A stretch of DNA of 64,000 nucleotides from Candidatus Stoquefichus sp. (GCA_021768625.1 JAETUM010000008.1:16445-80444), one strand, 5' to 3'. Shown: positions 8,660 through 18,891, counted from the first letter of the stretch. Numbers and translations: made by a program. The notes: a model not told the origin generated them from the sequence alone.

Positions 8660-9962
8660 AATTTGTAACCTCCTTTATTGATTGATTTTCTTTTACAAAA
8701 ATATAAATTAATATCATAAAATATAAAATAATATAACTCAATGACAGACATATAATAACTTCTATAGATAAATAATGATGAATCAATGCAATATACGATA
8801 GTTGAGTAAATAATAATAAAGGAATAAGAATTGCAAATAAAGCAAATAACATATTCTTTAAAACAAATATTATTTGGATTTGATGAGGTGTATATCCTAT
8901 AGCATAAATAGTTGTCACGCTTTTTCGAATAGCATTGTTATAAATGGAATAACGCAATACAAAGCAAAGAACAATCATGATGAGAATCATTATAAAACAA
9001 GGCATAATAATTATTTGTAATATAGTATCTTTTCTTGATGAAATAACAATAAATAATACTGTTGGAACAAGAGAAGCGTTTAGTACAATAAGTGTCATCA
9101 TAGTTGATGAGAAATCTTGAAAACAAGCTAACGCATTTAAAAGAATAGGATGTTTAATTAAATAGTTATGCAATAAATGATATAATAATGGAACTGTCTT
9201 TTTGACAATAAGAATAATACCAATTAAAGCTAAAAAATAATAAAGAATTAAAAATGGAGAAGCTAAATGATTATCTAGTAACTTGATAGAACTATATATT
9301 GTTATAAAACAAACAAAGAAACTTAAAATGATATTGTATATAGGATTTTTCTTTTTTTGATCCTCCAAAAAAACACTAAAATACATTTTATACCCATCAT
9401 TATGAGATGATTCTTTATGATTAAGATAATAGACTAAATTTTTATCAAGATTAACAAATTGATGAGAACAAATAGTAAGAATAAAAATGTTTGTAAATAT
9501 AAAGAAATATAGGTATATAAAAATTGTATCCATCAATGAATAATGAAATAAAAAAGTAAAATGAAAATTCTTAATAATAGAATTAATACCAATTATAAAA
9601 ACTGATCCAATACCTATACCAATAATAAATGCAAATAGAGAAAGAAATCCAAATTGGTAAAGGACATACATAAATAAATCTTTTGGTTTCCTTCCAGATA
9701 GTAAGAGTATAGAAAACTCTTGTTTTTTATTTTCGATAAAATATTTTAAAACAAATGTACTTAAAATTAATCCTACAAAAGTAGAAAGTGTTGGTAAAGA
9801 AGTAAATTCCAACTTTGTGATAATATGACCACTAATTCTGTTCAATGATGAATAAATCGCCAGGCTACAAAATTCAAAAGAAGCGATTAAAGTCAAAATT
9901 ATTAATAAAATATAATAATCTTTTTTTCTGTTTTTATAAACTTTTTTAACAAATGTAAACAT
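8634..9962 (-). CDS. FtsX-like ABC transporter permease
   Basis: A 442-aa integral membrane protein with many hydrophobic segments and an FtsX-like start: an N-terminal helix, an external stretch, then a helix leading to KKQEFSILLLSGRKPKDL, the typical cytoplasmic coupling segment of MacB/BceB permeases. It is shorter than full BceB proteins (about 640 aa). A similar coupling motif near the C-terminus (SVTTIYAIGYTPHQIQIIFV) suggests two half-modules. It lies just upstream of and overlaps the ATPase gene, with ribosome site AAGGTGGG. Substrate unknown. Confidence 0.78.
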   Translation of the reverse strand: MFTFVKKVYKNRKKDYYILLIILTLIASFEFCSLAIYSSLNRISGHIITKLEFTSLPTLSTFVGLILSTFVLKYFIENKKQEFSILLLSGRKPKDLFMYVLYQFGFLSLFAFIIGIGIGSVFIIGINSIIKNFHFTFLFHYSLMDTIFIYLYFFIFTNIFILTICSHQFVNLDKNLVYYLNHKESSHNDGYKMYFSVFLEDQKKKNPIYNIILSFFVCFITIYSSIKLLDNHLASPFLILYYFLALIGIILIVKKTVPLLYHLLHNYLIKHPILLNALACFQDFSSTMMTLIVLNASLVPTVLFIVISSRKDTILQIIIMPCFIMILIMIVLCFVLRYSIYNNAIRKSVTTIYAIGYTPHQIQIIFVLKNMLFALFAILIPLLLFTQLSYIALIHHYLSIEVIICLSLSYIILYFMILIYIFVKENQSIKEVTNYVKYLNRS

Positions 9963-10121
9963 ATTATCCCACCTTCTATATAAGTTTATTTCAAATGCAA
10001 CCTCTTTCTATATATTAATAATATCAAATAATAAAAATAATTCAAGTAATTAATAATAATTTTTATAAAAACAAAAATAGGTTTTTTCTCTGCACAATGT
10101 AGTATTAAAAACCATTTATTA

Positions 10122-10150
10122 TTGACAAGTGTATACGTATTTGTTAATGT
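10122..10150 (+). promoter_or_regulatory. Possible promoter of the degV-family gene
   Basis: A perfect -35 TTGACA (10122-10127) has a poor -10 candidate, TAATGT, at 10145-10150 with 17-bp spacing. A better hexamer, TAAAAT (10151-10156), is too far away. Confidence 0.4.
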
Positions 10151-10187
10151 TAAAATAAAGATAAATAAAAATTGAGGAGAAATTTGT

Positions 10188-11021
10188 ATGAAAATTATTA
10201 CTGATTCAGGATCTCTTTATTCACCAGAAGAAGGAAAAAAGATAGGAATCGAAGTTTTACCATTATATGTCATTGCTGACAAAAAAAGTTATAAGGAATT
10301 TGTAGATATACAAAGTCATGAATTTTTAGAGATTGTCAAGGCTGGACATATTCCTAGTTCATCACAACCCCCTATTGGTGAAACAATAGAAATGTTTGAA
10401 AAGTATTCAGATGAAGAATTGCTTGTTATTAATATGGCAGATGGATTATCTGGTACATATCAAAGTACGATAGCTGCAAAGCAAAGTATGGAACATAATG
10501 AAAATATTCATGTGATTAATTCAATGACATTATGTGGTCCTCAAAAGTATTTGGTTGAAAAAGCCGTTAAGTTAAGAGAAAAAGGAATGGCTATAGAGAA
10601 TATTATGAAGGAAATACATAAAAGTATTGCTTCTGAACAATCATTTCTTATTCCACAAGATTTTGACTTTTTAAAAAGAGGAGGTCGCTTAACACCTTTG
10701 GCGGCTACTGTAGGAGGTATGTTAAAGATTATACCTGTTATGATTAAAACAAAAGATGGAAAAAGATTAGAAAAATTTACTATGAAAAAAACTTTAAAGG
10801 GTGCTATTAAAGAAATCATTAAAAATTTTCAAACAATGGAAGTCAATGAAAATTATAAAATATATGTAAGTCATGCTGGAGTTGTCGAACAAGCAGAAGC
10901 TGTTATAGAACAAATTCAGAAATGCTTTGAAAAAGTAAAAATAGAATTGTTAGAATTATCACCAGCTTTTATTGCTCAAGGAGGACCTGGTTGTATAGCA
11001 ATTCAAGCGATAAGAATGTAA
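10188..11021 (+). CDS. DegV family fatty-acid-binding protein (FakB-like)
   Basis: A 277-aa DegV protein. The family binds a fatty acid and, as FakB, presents it to the FakA kinase for incorporation into phospholipid. Visible features are the N-terminal IITDSGSLYS strand-loop, SSSQPPIGE (equivalent of the TSQPS loop holding the carboxylate), INMADGLSGTYQS and the RGGRL segment. It has its own terminator and stands alone between the ABC exporter and a GH1 gene; no fakA is nearby. The family is certain; the FakB role is inferred. Confidence 0.9.
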   Translation: MKIITDSGSLYSPEEGKKIGIEVLPLYVIADKKSYKEFVDIQSHEFLEIVKAGHIPSSSQPPIGETIEMFEKYSDEELLVINMADGLSGTYQSTIAAKQSMEHNENIHVINSMTLCGPQKYLVEKAVKLREKGMAIENIMKEIHKSIASEQSFLIPQDFDFLKRGGRLTPLAATVGGMLKIIPVMIKTKDGKRLEKFTMKKTLKGAIKEIIKNFQTMEVNENYKIYVSHAGVVEQAEAVIEQIQKCFEKVKIELLELSPAFIAQGGPGCIAIQAIRM

Positions 11022-11057
11022 ATGGTTATCAAAAAATAACCATTTTTCATTTTTTGA
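11020..11057 (+). terminator. Terminator of the degV-family gene
   Basis: AAATGGTTAT (11020-11029) pairs with ATAACCATTT (11036-11045), followed by T-rich sequence. The stem includes the stop codon. Confidence 0.8.
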
Positions 11058-12555
<1,498 letters not shown>

Positions 12556-12557
<2 letters not shown>

Positions 12558-12587
12558 ATACAGAAGTTAAACTTCTGTATTTTTTTG
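12556..12587 (+). terminator. Terminator of the first GH1 gene
   Basis: AAATACAGAAGTT (12556-12568) and AACTTCTGTATTT (12570-12582) form the stem, with T-run to 12586. Confidence 0.85.
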
Positions 12588-12611
12588 TTAGTGATAAAAA
12601 CATGTTATAAT
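12584..12611 (+). promoter_or_regulatory. Promoter of the DUF4846 lipoprotein gene
   Basis: TTTGTT (12584-12589), 16-bp spacer, then TATAAT (12606-12611), 23 bases before the ATG. Confidence 0.5.
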
Positions 12612-12634
12612 AGAAAAAAGACGGTGATGAAATT

Positions 12635-13498
12635 ATGAGAAATAATATATTAAAGATACTTTCTATTATATGTTTAATAAGTTGTACAAGTTGCCAAACA
12701 AAAGATAAAAATGTTGTTCAAGAAGATGAAAAGAAGATGATTGTTGAGAAAAATGGGAAAACATTACAGACAAGAATTTTAGTACCTCAAGGATACACAA
12801 GAACCAAGGTTAAAAAGAAAAGCTTAGGAACATTTTTAAGACAATATTCATTGAAAGAAGATGGAAGTCCTATCTTATTATATAATGGAGAAAAAAGAAG
12901 TAGACAAAATAATCATATAGCAATATTTCAATTACCATTAGAAAATGCTGATCTTCAACAATGTGCAGATTCAATTATGCGTGTTTATGCTGAATATTTT
13001 TATCAAACAAAACAATATCATAAAATATCTTTTCATTTTGTAAATGGTTTTGAAGCAAAGTATTCTAAATGGAGGAAGGGATATGGTATATCTGTTAATG
13101 GTGATTATGTAAAATGGGTAAAAACATCACAAGAACATACATCATATGAAAGTTTTCAAAAATATTTAAGAATTGTTTTTTCTTATGCAAGTACTCTTTC
13201 TATGGATAAGGAATCAAAGCCAATTCAAACATCACAGATTCAAATAGGAGATGTCTTTTTAAAGGATGGAAGTCCAGGACATGTTGTAATGATTGTTGAT
13301 GTATGTGAAAATAAAAGTGGTAAAAAAGCATTTTTATTAGCGCAGGGATATATGCCTGCTCAAGAATTTCATATATTAAAAAATATGAAACATGAAGATG
13401 ATCCTTGGTATTATGAGGACGAGGTGACATATCCATTTATAACACCTGAATATATTTTTGAAAAAGGAAGTTTAAAACATTTGGTTTATGAGAGATAA
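12635..13498 (+). CDS. DUF4846 domain lipoprotein
   Basis: A 287-aa protein with an N-terminal lipobox-like sequence (ISCTSC, Cys at residue 17 or 20). The rest matches the DUF4846 pattern as I know it: an aromatic-rich N-terminal half, SFHFVNGFEAKYSKWRKGY, then IGDVFLKDGSPGHVVMIVDV and LLAQGYMPAQEFHILKN. The last two segments hold a conserved His and a PAQ motif that look like an enzyme active site, but no activity is established. It has its own promoter and sits upstream of azlCD with no obvious functional link. Confidence 0.82.
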   Translation: MRNNILKILSIICLISCTSCQTKDKNVVQEDEKKMIVEKNGKTLQTRILVPQGYTRTKVKKKSLGTFLRQYSLKEDGSPILLYNGEKRSRQNNHIAIFQLPLENADLQQCADSIMRVYAEYFYQTKQYHKISFHFVNGFEAKYSKWRKGYGISVNGDYVKWVKTSQEHTSYESFQKYLRIVFSYASTLSMDKESKPIQTSQIQIGDVFLKDGSPGHVVMIVDVCENKSGKKAFLLAQGYMPAQEFHILKNMKHEDDPWYYEDEVTYPFITPEYIFEKGSLKHLVYER

Positions 13499-13552
13499 TT
13501 AAATCTTTAAATATCTCTTTTCTTTTTGTATACTTATAAAAGGGTGAGGGGT

Positions 13553-14236
13553 ATGAAAAGAAATATAACAGAAGCATTAAAAGCATCTATTCCTGTCATG
13601 ATGGGATATATTGTCTTGGGAATAGCGTTTGGTGTGCTTTTGGAGAGTAAAGGATATAATTGGATTTATGCATTATTAATGAGTTGTTTCGTTTATGCAG
13701 GAAGTATGCAGTTTGTAACTATTAATTTATTAGTTACAGGATCAACTCTTGTCAATGCTGCTATTATGACATTGCTGATTAATGCAAGACATTTGGTTTA
13801 TGGGTTATCTATGATTAAAAGGTTTGAGAATTTAGGCAAGTTAAAGCCATATATGATTTTTTCATTAACAGATGAAACATACTCACTATTAGTGGGAGTC
13901 AAAACACCTAAAGATTGTGATGAAAAGTTATTTTTATTTTTTATATCTTTCTTTGATCAATGCTATTGGGTTATTGGAAGTTTGTTAGGCTCACTTATTG
14001 GGTCTTTGTTGACAATCAATACAACAGGATTAGATTTTGCAATGACAGCATTATTTGTTGTTATTGTTTTAGACCAATTCTTAACGTCTCAAAAACATTG
14101 TTATACTTATTTAGGCTTTGTTATAAGTATCTTATGTTTGATTGTCTTTGGAAGTGATGCTTTTATTATTCCTTCAATGATAGGAATAATTATAGGCTTA
14201 TCATTAATGTATAAAGGAGGAAAAACACATGCATGA
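13553..14236 (+). CDS. azlC: AzlC family branched-chain amino acid exporter, large subunit
   Basis: A 227-aa membrane protein with about six helices. AzlC and AzlD together export branched-chain amino acids and confer azaleucine resistance. Typical sequence includes AFGVLLESKGYNW, YAGSMQFVTINLL and NARHLVYGLSM. A TTG in frame at 13526 would extend the protein, but the purine-rich site AGGGTGAGGGG directly before ATG 13553 fixes the start. The downstream azlD overlaps by 8 bases. Confidence 0.92.
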   Translation: MKRNITEALKASIPVMMGYIVLGIAFGVLLESKGYNWIYALLMSCFVYAGSMQFVTINLLVTGSTLVNAAIMTLLINARHLVYGLSMIKRFENLGKLKPYMIFSLTDETYSLLVGVKTPKDCDEKLFLFFISFFDQCYWVIGSLLGSLIGSLLTINTTGLDFAMTALFVVIVLDQFLTSQKHCYTYLGFVISILCLIVFGSDAFIIPSMIGIIIGLSLMYKGGKTHA

Positions 14237-14543
14237 ATTGATGATAATAGGTGTTGTTGCAGTCATTACTCTTCTTATACGTGCTTTACCTTTTCTTATT
14301 CTTAAAGATAAAAGTAATCCTTATATTGAATATTTAGGGGATGTTCTTCCTTATGCAATTATGGCAATGCTTGTTGTTTATTGTTTGAAAGGTGTTCATT
14401 TATTAACAGGAAATCATGGGATTTGTGAAATAATAGGAGTATTAAGTGTTTCATTGATATATCTTTATAAAAGAAATACGTTGTTATCTATCTTTGTAGG
14501 AACAATGATTTATATGATATGTGTACAAATTATATTTGTTTAG
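14229..14543 (+). CDS. azlD: AzlD family branched-chain amino acid exporter, small subunit
   Basis: A 104-aa protein with about four membrane helices and the family pattern IRALPFLIL ... YLGDVLPYAIMAMLVVYCL. It partners with AzlC. The site AAGGAGG lies within the end of azlC and the genes overlap by 8 bases, indicating coupled translation at fixed stoichiometry. The next gene's ribosome site overlaps the azlD stop codon. Confidence 0.92.
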   Translation: MHELMIIGVVAVITLLIRALPFLILKDKSNPYIEYLGDVLPYAIMAMLVVYCLKGVHLLTGNHGICEIIGVLSVSLIYLYKRNTLLSIFVGTMIYMICVQIIFV

Positions 14544-14554
14544 GAGGACTTGTG

Positions 14555-15232
14555 ATGAAAGAAAATATGAAATATGATACAAATCGTTATCAGTTAAGAG
14601 AATATGTATTAGAGAGAATGTTAGAAATTATTCAACAACAAAAACATGTTGTTAAAGGTGGAACTGTTTTTTATGGAGACTCGTTAACACAGTATTTTGA
14701 TTTAGAAAAATATATGGATAATATTGCTAATAAATATAATTGTGGAATTGCAGGAATAACATCTGATATCTTATTACATTTTATAGATGAAGGTGTTTTA
14801 AAGTATGAACCAAGTCAAGTATTCTTAATGATAGGAACAAATGATTTAGGAGATACTATTATGGCAAGTCCTAGAGATATTGCTTTAAATGTTAAAGAAA
14901 TGGTTGAACTTATTCATTATAATTTACCTGAGTGTAAAATTTATTTAGTGAGTTGTATTCCATGTTTAGAAAAATATCATGGTTATAAAGCATTAAAAAA
15001 AGGAATAAGAAGTAATGATATGTTGAAAATCATTTTTAAGGAGTATAAACGCACGATTCCTTATGAATATGTTAACTTCATAAATGTTTATCAAGCTTTA
15101 TGTAATAAAAAAGGAGAACCAATTGAGAACTATTATCAAGATGGTTTACATATTAATGATGAAGGTTATCTTCATTACTCACAAGAAATAAAGAAGTATC
15201 TTAAGGAGGAAGATCATGCAACAATATTGTGA
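14555..15232 (+). CDS. SGNH/GDSL-type esterase
   Basis: A 225-aa SGNH hydrolase. Block I FYGDSLTQYF has the nucleophilic Ser, GIAGITSD gives the block II Gly, FLMIGTNDLGD has the block III Asn, and DGLHINDEGY has the catalytic Asp and His. No signal peptide is seen, so it is cytoplasmic. The substrate cannot be told; relatives deacetylate sugars or hydrolyse lipid esters. AGGAGG overlapping the azlD stop places the start at ATG 14555 rather than an upstream in-frame ATG at 14519. The next hydrolase overlaps by 17 bases. Confidence 0.85.
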   Translation: MKENMKYDTNRYQLREYVLERMLEIIQQQKHVVKGGTVFYGDSLTQYFDLEKYMDNIANKYNCGIAGITSDILLHFIDEGVLKYEPSQVFLMIGTNDLGDTIMASPRDIALNVKEMVELIHYNLPECKIYLVSCIPCLEKYHGYKALKKGIRSNDMLKIIFKEYKRTIPYEYVNFINVYQALCNKKGEPIENYYQDGLHINDEGYLHYSQEIKKYLKEEDHATIL

Positions 15233-15947
15233 AATAGCAACACCAAAAGGTATTATGAGAGGCTTTTTTCATAAGCCATCTTTAGATAACTTTCCTGTAT
15301 GCATTATTTTTCATGGATTTACAGGTTGTAATACAGGTACAAAGTTTTCATATACACGTATTTCTCGTTTATTAGAAGACAATGGAATAGGAAGTATTCG
15401 CATGGATTTTTTAGGAAGCGGAGAATCAGATTTAAGTTTTAAAGATATGACCTTTGGTGATGAACTTTCATGTGCTCGTATTATTTTAGAAGAAGTTCTG
15501 CGATTGTCTACAACAAAAGAGGTTTATATTCTTGGACATTCTATGGGTGGTGTTATTGCAAGTGAACTTGCAAAATTATATTCTCATGATATTCAAAAAA
15601 TGTGTTTATGGGCACCAGCTTTTAATCTTCCACAAGCTATTGAATATTTAAAAGGAGATGTCAAAGAAGCAAAAACATATGATCATAATGGTTTTGAGAT
15701 ATCACATCAATTTGTAGAAGATATATTATCAAGAGATTTCTATAAAGATTTAAATATTTATAAAAATAAATTAATGATTATACATGGGACTAATGATAAA
15801 ACTGTACCCTATGATATTAGTAAAAAATATTTAGAGAAGTTTAATTCTCCAGTATTTTATTCTATAAAGGATGCTACACATAATTATGATACAGTAGCCC
15901 ATATTCAAGAAGTTATTCAACTAACATGTGATTTTTTTATAAAATGA
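15216..15947 (+). CDS. Alpha/beta hydrolase (serine esterase)
   Basis: A 243-aa cytoplasmic alpha/beta hydrolase. The oxyanion-hole motif HGFTG, nucleophile elbow GHSMGG, acid Asp in IIHGTNDKTVP and His in DATHNYD form a complete triad. It resembles the cinnamoyl/feruloyl esterase and lysophospholipase-like group, which act on small esters, but the substrate cannot be assigned. It is translationally coupled to the SGNH esterase, and both lie in the azlCD operon. Two different esterases in one operon suggest sequential action on one esterified compound (inference). Confidence 0.85.
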   Translation: MQQYCEIATPKGIMRGFFHKPSLDNFPVCIIFHGFTGCNTGTKFSYTRISRLLEDNGIGSIRMDFLGSGESDLSFKDMTFGDELSCARIILEEVLRLSTTKEVYILGHSMGGVIASELAKLYSHDIQKMCLWAPAFNLPQAIEYLKGDVKEAKTYDHNGFEISHQFVEDILSRDFYKDLNIYKNKLMIIHGTNDKTVPYDISKKYLEKFNSPVFYSIKDATHNYDTVAHIQEVIQLTCDFFIK

Positions 15948-15958
15948 AAGCGTTTTAT
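15945..15958 (+). promoter_or_regulatory. Imperfect cre-like site before the hydrogenase maturation leader
   Basis: TGAAAGCGTTTTAT matches 12 of 14 positions of the CcpA operator consensus TGWAANCGNTNWCA; the two misses are at the 3' end. It overlaps the stop codon of the upstream hydrolase gene. Confidence 0.3.
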
Positions 15959-15970
15959 TGAACAAAAAAA

Positions 15971-16090
15971 GAAAAAGGTGTATATTTAAAGAAGAACCCG
16001 ACATAAAGATGTTTTTATCTGACTGAAAGGTACGCATACACAGAATCATGTTGCTTTTGCCGTACCTTTTACAGGTATGGTTTTTTATAT
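15971..16090 (+). promoter_or_regulatory. Candidate riboswitch-like leader with antiterminator and terminator
   Basis: The roughly 160-base gap before the hyd maturation operon holds ordered RNA stems. GTGTAT (15978-15983) can pair with ATACAC (16036-16041) and enclose an inner hairpin ATAAA/TTTAT (16003-16018). AAAGGTACG (16026-16034) pairs perfectly with CGTACCTTT (16061-16069). That 3' arm also forms the terminator CCGTACCT/AGGTATGG (16060-16080) followed by six T. The last two pairings exclude each other, the usual expression platform of a transcriptional riboswitch or attenuator. I could not match the sequence to a known riboswitch, T-box or protein-binding leader. Confidence 0.6.
16060..16088 (+). 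terminator. Conditional terminator in the hyd leader
   Basis: CCGTACCT (16060-16067), loop TTTAC, AGGTATGG (16073-16080, one G-U pair), then TTTTTTAT. It sits upstream of the first gene, so it acts as an attenuator rather than an end-of-operon stop. Confidence 0.7.
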
Positions 16091-16106
16091 TTAAAGGAGG
16101 CGTTTT

Positions 16107-16364
16107 ATGGAAACAAGAGTAGCTATTATGGGTATTATTGTAGAGGATACAGAGTCGGTAAATCAATTAAACATACTATTACATGAATATGGGCGATATA
16201 TTGTAGGAAGAATGGGAATTCCATATAGAGACAAAGGGATTCATATTATAAGTATTGCGATTGATGCACCTCAAGATACAATATCCTCACTCACAGGGAA
16301 AATAGGAAAACTACCTGGAATTGGTGTGAAAACAGCCTATTCAAATAAAATATATCATGAATAA
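16107..16364 (+). CDS. TM1266-family iron-only hydrogenase system regulator
   Basis: An 85-aa ACT-like small protein found with hydE/hydG/hydF in many anaerobes. The pattern ETRVAIMGIIVED ... LNILLHEYGRYIVGRMGIPY ... LTGKIGKLPGIGVKTAYS is diagnostic. It lacks a DNA-binding domain, so a regulatory role through a ligand or protein partner is presumed, not shown. AAAGGAGG precedes the ATG. Its 3' end overlaps hydE by 8 bases. As the first gene after the leader, it would be the first product made when the terminator is bypassed. Confidence 0.88.
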   Translation: METRVAIMGIIVEDTESVNQLNILLHEYGRYIVGRMGIPYRDKGIHIISIAIDAPQDTISSLTGKIGKLPGIGVKTAYSNKIYHE

Positions 16365-17406
16365 TAAATTATTGGAGTTGATAGATCGTTTGGCAAATAA
16401 TCATGCATTATCTTTAGAAGAATATGAGTATTTAATTAAAAATCGTAATCCTGAGGTTGTTCAATATGCAAAGCAAAAAGCTGTAACAATAAGAAAACAA
16501 ATCTTTGGTAATAAAGTTTATATAAGAGGGTTAATAGAGATAAGCAATATTTGTAAGAATGATTGTTTGTATTGTGGTATTCGTTGCAGTAATAAAACAT
16601 GTGAAAGATATAGATTATCTGAAGAAGACATACTTGAATGTTGTGAAGAAGGTTATCAACTAGGATTTCATACTTTTGTTTTACAAGGTGGAGAAGATGC
16701 TTATTTTAGTGATGATGTTCTGTGTCATTTATTAGAAACAATGAAGTCAAAATATCCTGATTGTGCAATTACATTATCATTGGGAGAAAGAAGTAAAGAA
16801 AGTTATGTTCGTCTTTTCCAAGCAGGAGCAAATCGTTATCTATTACGACATGAAACAGCAGACCAACACCATTATCAAAAATTACATCCTTCTTATATGT
16901 CTTATGAGAATAGAATGAAATGTTTATATACTCTTAAGGAAATAGGGTATCAAACAGGTTGTGGATTTATGGTTGGGTCACCATACCAAGATGAAAAAAT
17001 GCTTGCGAAAGATTTAAAGTTTATCGAGGAATTTCATCCACAAATGTGCGGAATAGGACCATTTATTCCACACAATGCAACACCCTTTAAAGATATGAGA
17101 GCGGGAAGTGTAGATTTAACTTGTTATTTGTTGTCATTAATACGACTTATTTATCCATCTATTTTGTTGCCATCAACGACAGCATTAGGAACAATAGATA
17201 CACAAGGAACTGAAAAGGGGATACAAGCAGGAGCTAATGTTATTATGCCAAATCTATCACCATTATCAGTTAGAAAAAAATATGAATTATATAATCATAA
17301 AAAACACACAGGTGAAGAATCTGCCCAAAACAAAAATAGATTAGCATTAAAAATGAAAGAAATTGGTTATGAGATTGTCACAGAACGTGGTGATTTCAGA
17401 GAGTAA
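16357..17406 (+). CDS. hydE: [FeFe]-hydrogenase maturase HydE (radical SAM)
   Basis: A 349-aa radical SAM enzyme for assembly of the 2Fe subcluster of the H-cluster; it acts on the organometallic product of HydG. The SAM cluster motif is Cys66-x3-Cys70-x2-Cys73 (ICKNDCLYCGIR). The TIM-barrel core follows with LQGGEDAYFSD and GERSKESYVRLFQAGANRYLLRHET, characteristic of HydE against the related BioB. It is the second gene of a four-gene operon. Confidence 0.94.
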   Translation: MNNKLLELIDRLANNHALSLEEYEYLIKNRNPEVVQYAKQKAVTIRKQIFGNKVYIRGLIEISNICKNDCLYCGIRCSNKTCERYRLSEEDILECCEEGYQLGFHTFVLQGGEDAYFSDDVLCHLLETMKSKYPDCAITLSLGERSKESYVRLFQAGANRYLLRHETADQHHYQKLHPSYMSYENRMKCLYTLKEIGYQTGCGFMVGSPYQDEKMLAKDLKFIEEFHPQMCGIGPFIPHNATPFKDMRAGSVDLTCYLLSLIRLIYPSILLPSTTALGTIDTQGTEKGIQAGANVIMPNLSPLSVRKKYELYNHKKHTGEESAQNKNRLALKMKEIGYEIVTERGDFRE

Positions 17407-17423
17407 GAGAGGAAGAAAGAAGA

Positions 17424-18872
17424 ATGGCTATTTATAATCCAAAATCATTAAAAGCAGAAGAATTTATTAATGATCAAGAAATACTTGATACATTAGAATA
17501 TGCAGAGAAAAATAAAAATAATGTTGAATTAATTGATCAAATATTAGAGAAGGCACGTCCTATTCAAACAAAAACGGGTGCAAAATGTCAAGGATTAACA
17601 CATCGAGAAGCATCTGTTTTACTAGCATGTGAAATACCTGAAAAAATAGAGGAAATGTATAAGATTGCTGAAGAAATTAAGTTAGCATTTTATGGGAATC
17701 GTATTGTATTGTTTGCTCCGTTATATTTATCTAATTATTGTGTCAATGGATGTTTATATTGTCCATATCATTTAAAGAACAAACATATTGGTCGTAAAAA
17801 ACTAACACAAGAAGAAGTTCGACAAGAGGTTATTGCTTTACAAGATATGGGACATAAACGTCTTGCAATAGAGGCTGGAGAAGATCCCGTTCATAATCCT
17901 ATTGAATATATCCTTGAATGTATTCAAACAATTTATGGGGTAAATCATAAAAATGGAGCTATTCGTAGAGTCAATGTTAACATTGCAGCAACAACAGTAG
18001 AAAACTATCGAAAATTAAAAGAAGCAGGAATAGGAACATATATTTTATTCCAAGAAACTTATCATAAAAAGAGTTATTTAGAATTACATCCAACAGGACC
18101 AAAGCATGATTATGATTATCATACAGAAGCTATGGATCGTGCTATGGAAGGTGGTATAGATGATGTCGGATTAGGTGTTTTATTTGGACTAGAAATGTAT
18201 AAGTATGAATTTGCTGGACTTATTATGCATGCTGAACATTTAGAGGCAGTTCATGGGGTTGGGCCACATACAATTAGTGTCCCACGTGTTAAACATGCTG
18301 ATGATATTGATCCTACAGCTTTTGATAATTCTATTTCTGATGAAATTTTCACAAAAATTGCAGCATGTATTCGTCTAGCTGTTCCATATACAGGAATGAT
18401 TGTTTCAACAAGAGAATCAGAAGAAGTAAGACAAAAATTATTACAAGTTGGTGTTTCACAAGTTAGTGGAGCTTCTCGCACATCTGTAGGAGGATATACA
18501 GAAGAAGAACGTCCACATGATACAGAACAGTTTGATGTTTCTGATCAACGTACATTAGATGAGGTAGTTCGTTGGTTAATGGAAAGTGGACATATACCAT
18601 CATTCTGTACAGCTTGTTATAGAGAAGGAAGAACGGGAGATAGATTTATGTCATTATGTAAAAGTGGTCAAATTCTAAACTGTTGTCATCCTAATGCTCT
18701 TATGACACTTACAGAATATCTTGAAGATTATGCAAGTGAACAAACAAGAGAAATTGGTTATCAAATGATTGAAAAAGAACTTGAAAGAATTCCAAATGAT
18801 AAAGTTCGTTCTATTGCAAAACAAAATATAGAAGATATTAAAAATTCTAATCGAAGAGATTTTCGTTTTTAA
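17424..18872 (+). CDS. hydG: [FeFe]-hydrogenase maturase HydG (tyrosine-cleaving radical SAM)
   Basis: A 482-aa ThiH-like radical SAM enzyme that cleaves tyrosine to p-cresol and dehydroglycine, and releases CO and cyanide to build an Fe(CO)2(CN) synthon. The N-terminal SAM cluster is Cys106-x3-Cys110-x2-Cys113 (YCVNGCLYCPYH). The C-terminal extension has Cys395-x2-Cys398-x22-Cys421, the auxiliary cluster where the synthon forms and which distinguishes HydG from ThiH. Both cluster sites are intact, so the enzyme should be functional. Confidence 0.95.
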   Translation: MAIYNPKSLKAEEFINDQEILDTLEYAEKNKNNVELIDQILEKARPIQTKTGAKCQGLTHREASVLLACEIPEKIEEMYKIAEEIKLAFYGNRIVLFAPLYLSNYCVNGCLYCPYHLKNKHIGRKKLTQEEVRQEVIALQDMGHKRLAIEAGEDPVHNPIEYILECIQTIYGVNHKNGAIRRVNVNIAATTVENYRKLKEAGIGTYILFQETYHKKSYLELHPTGPKHDYDYHTEAMDRAMEGGIDDVGLGVLFGLEMYKYEFAGLIMHAEHLEAVHGVGPHTISVPRVKHADDIDPTAFDNSISDEIFTKIAACIRLAVPYTGMIVSTRESEEVRQKLLQVGVSQVSGASRTSVGGYTEEERPHDTEQFDVSDQRTLDEVVRWLMESGHIPSFCTACYREGRTGDRFMSLCKSGQILNCCHPNALMTLTEYLEDYASEQTREIGYQMIEKELERIPNDKVRSIAKQNIEDIKNSNRRDFRF

Positions 18873-18891
18873 ATAGGGGGAGGATAAATAT

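Noticed and set aside
18283..18298. CACGTG core resembling half of a parS site inside hydG
   Set aside because: Only the centre and the left arm resemble parS; the right arm does not match and the site lies within coding sequence. No full parS was found in the window.
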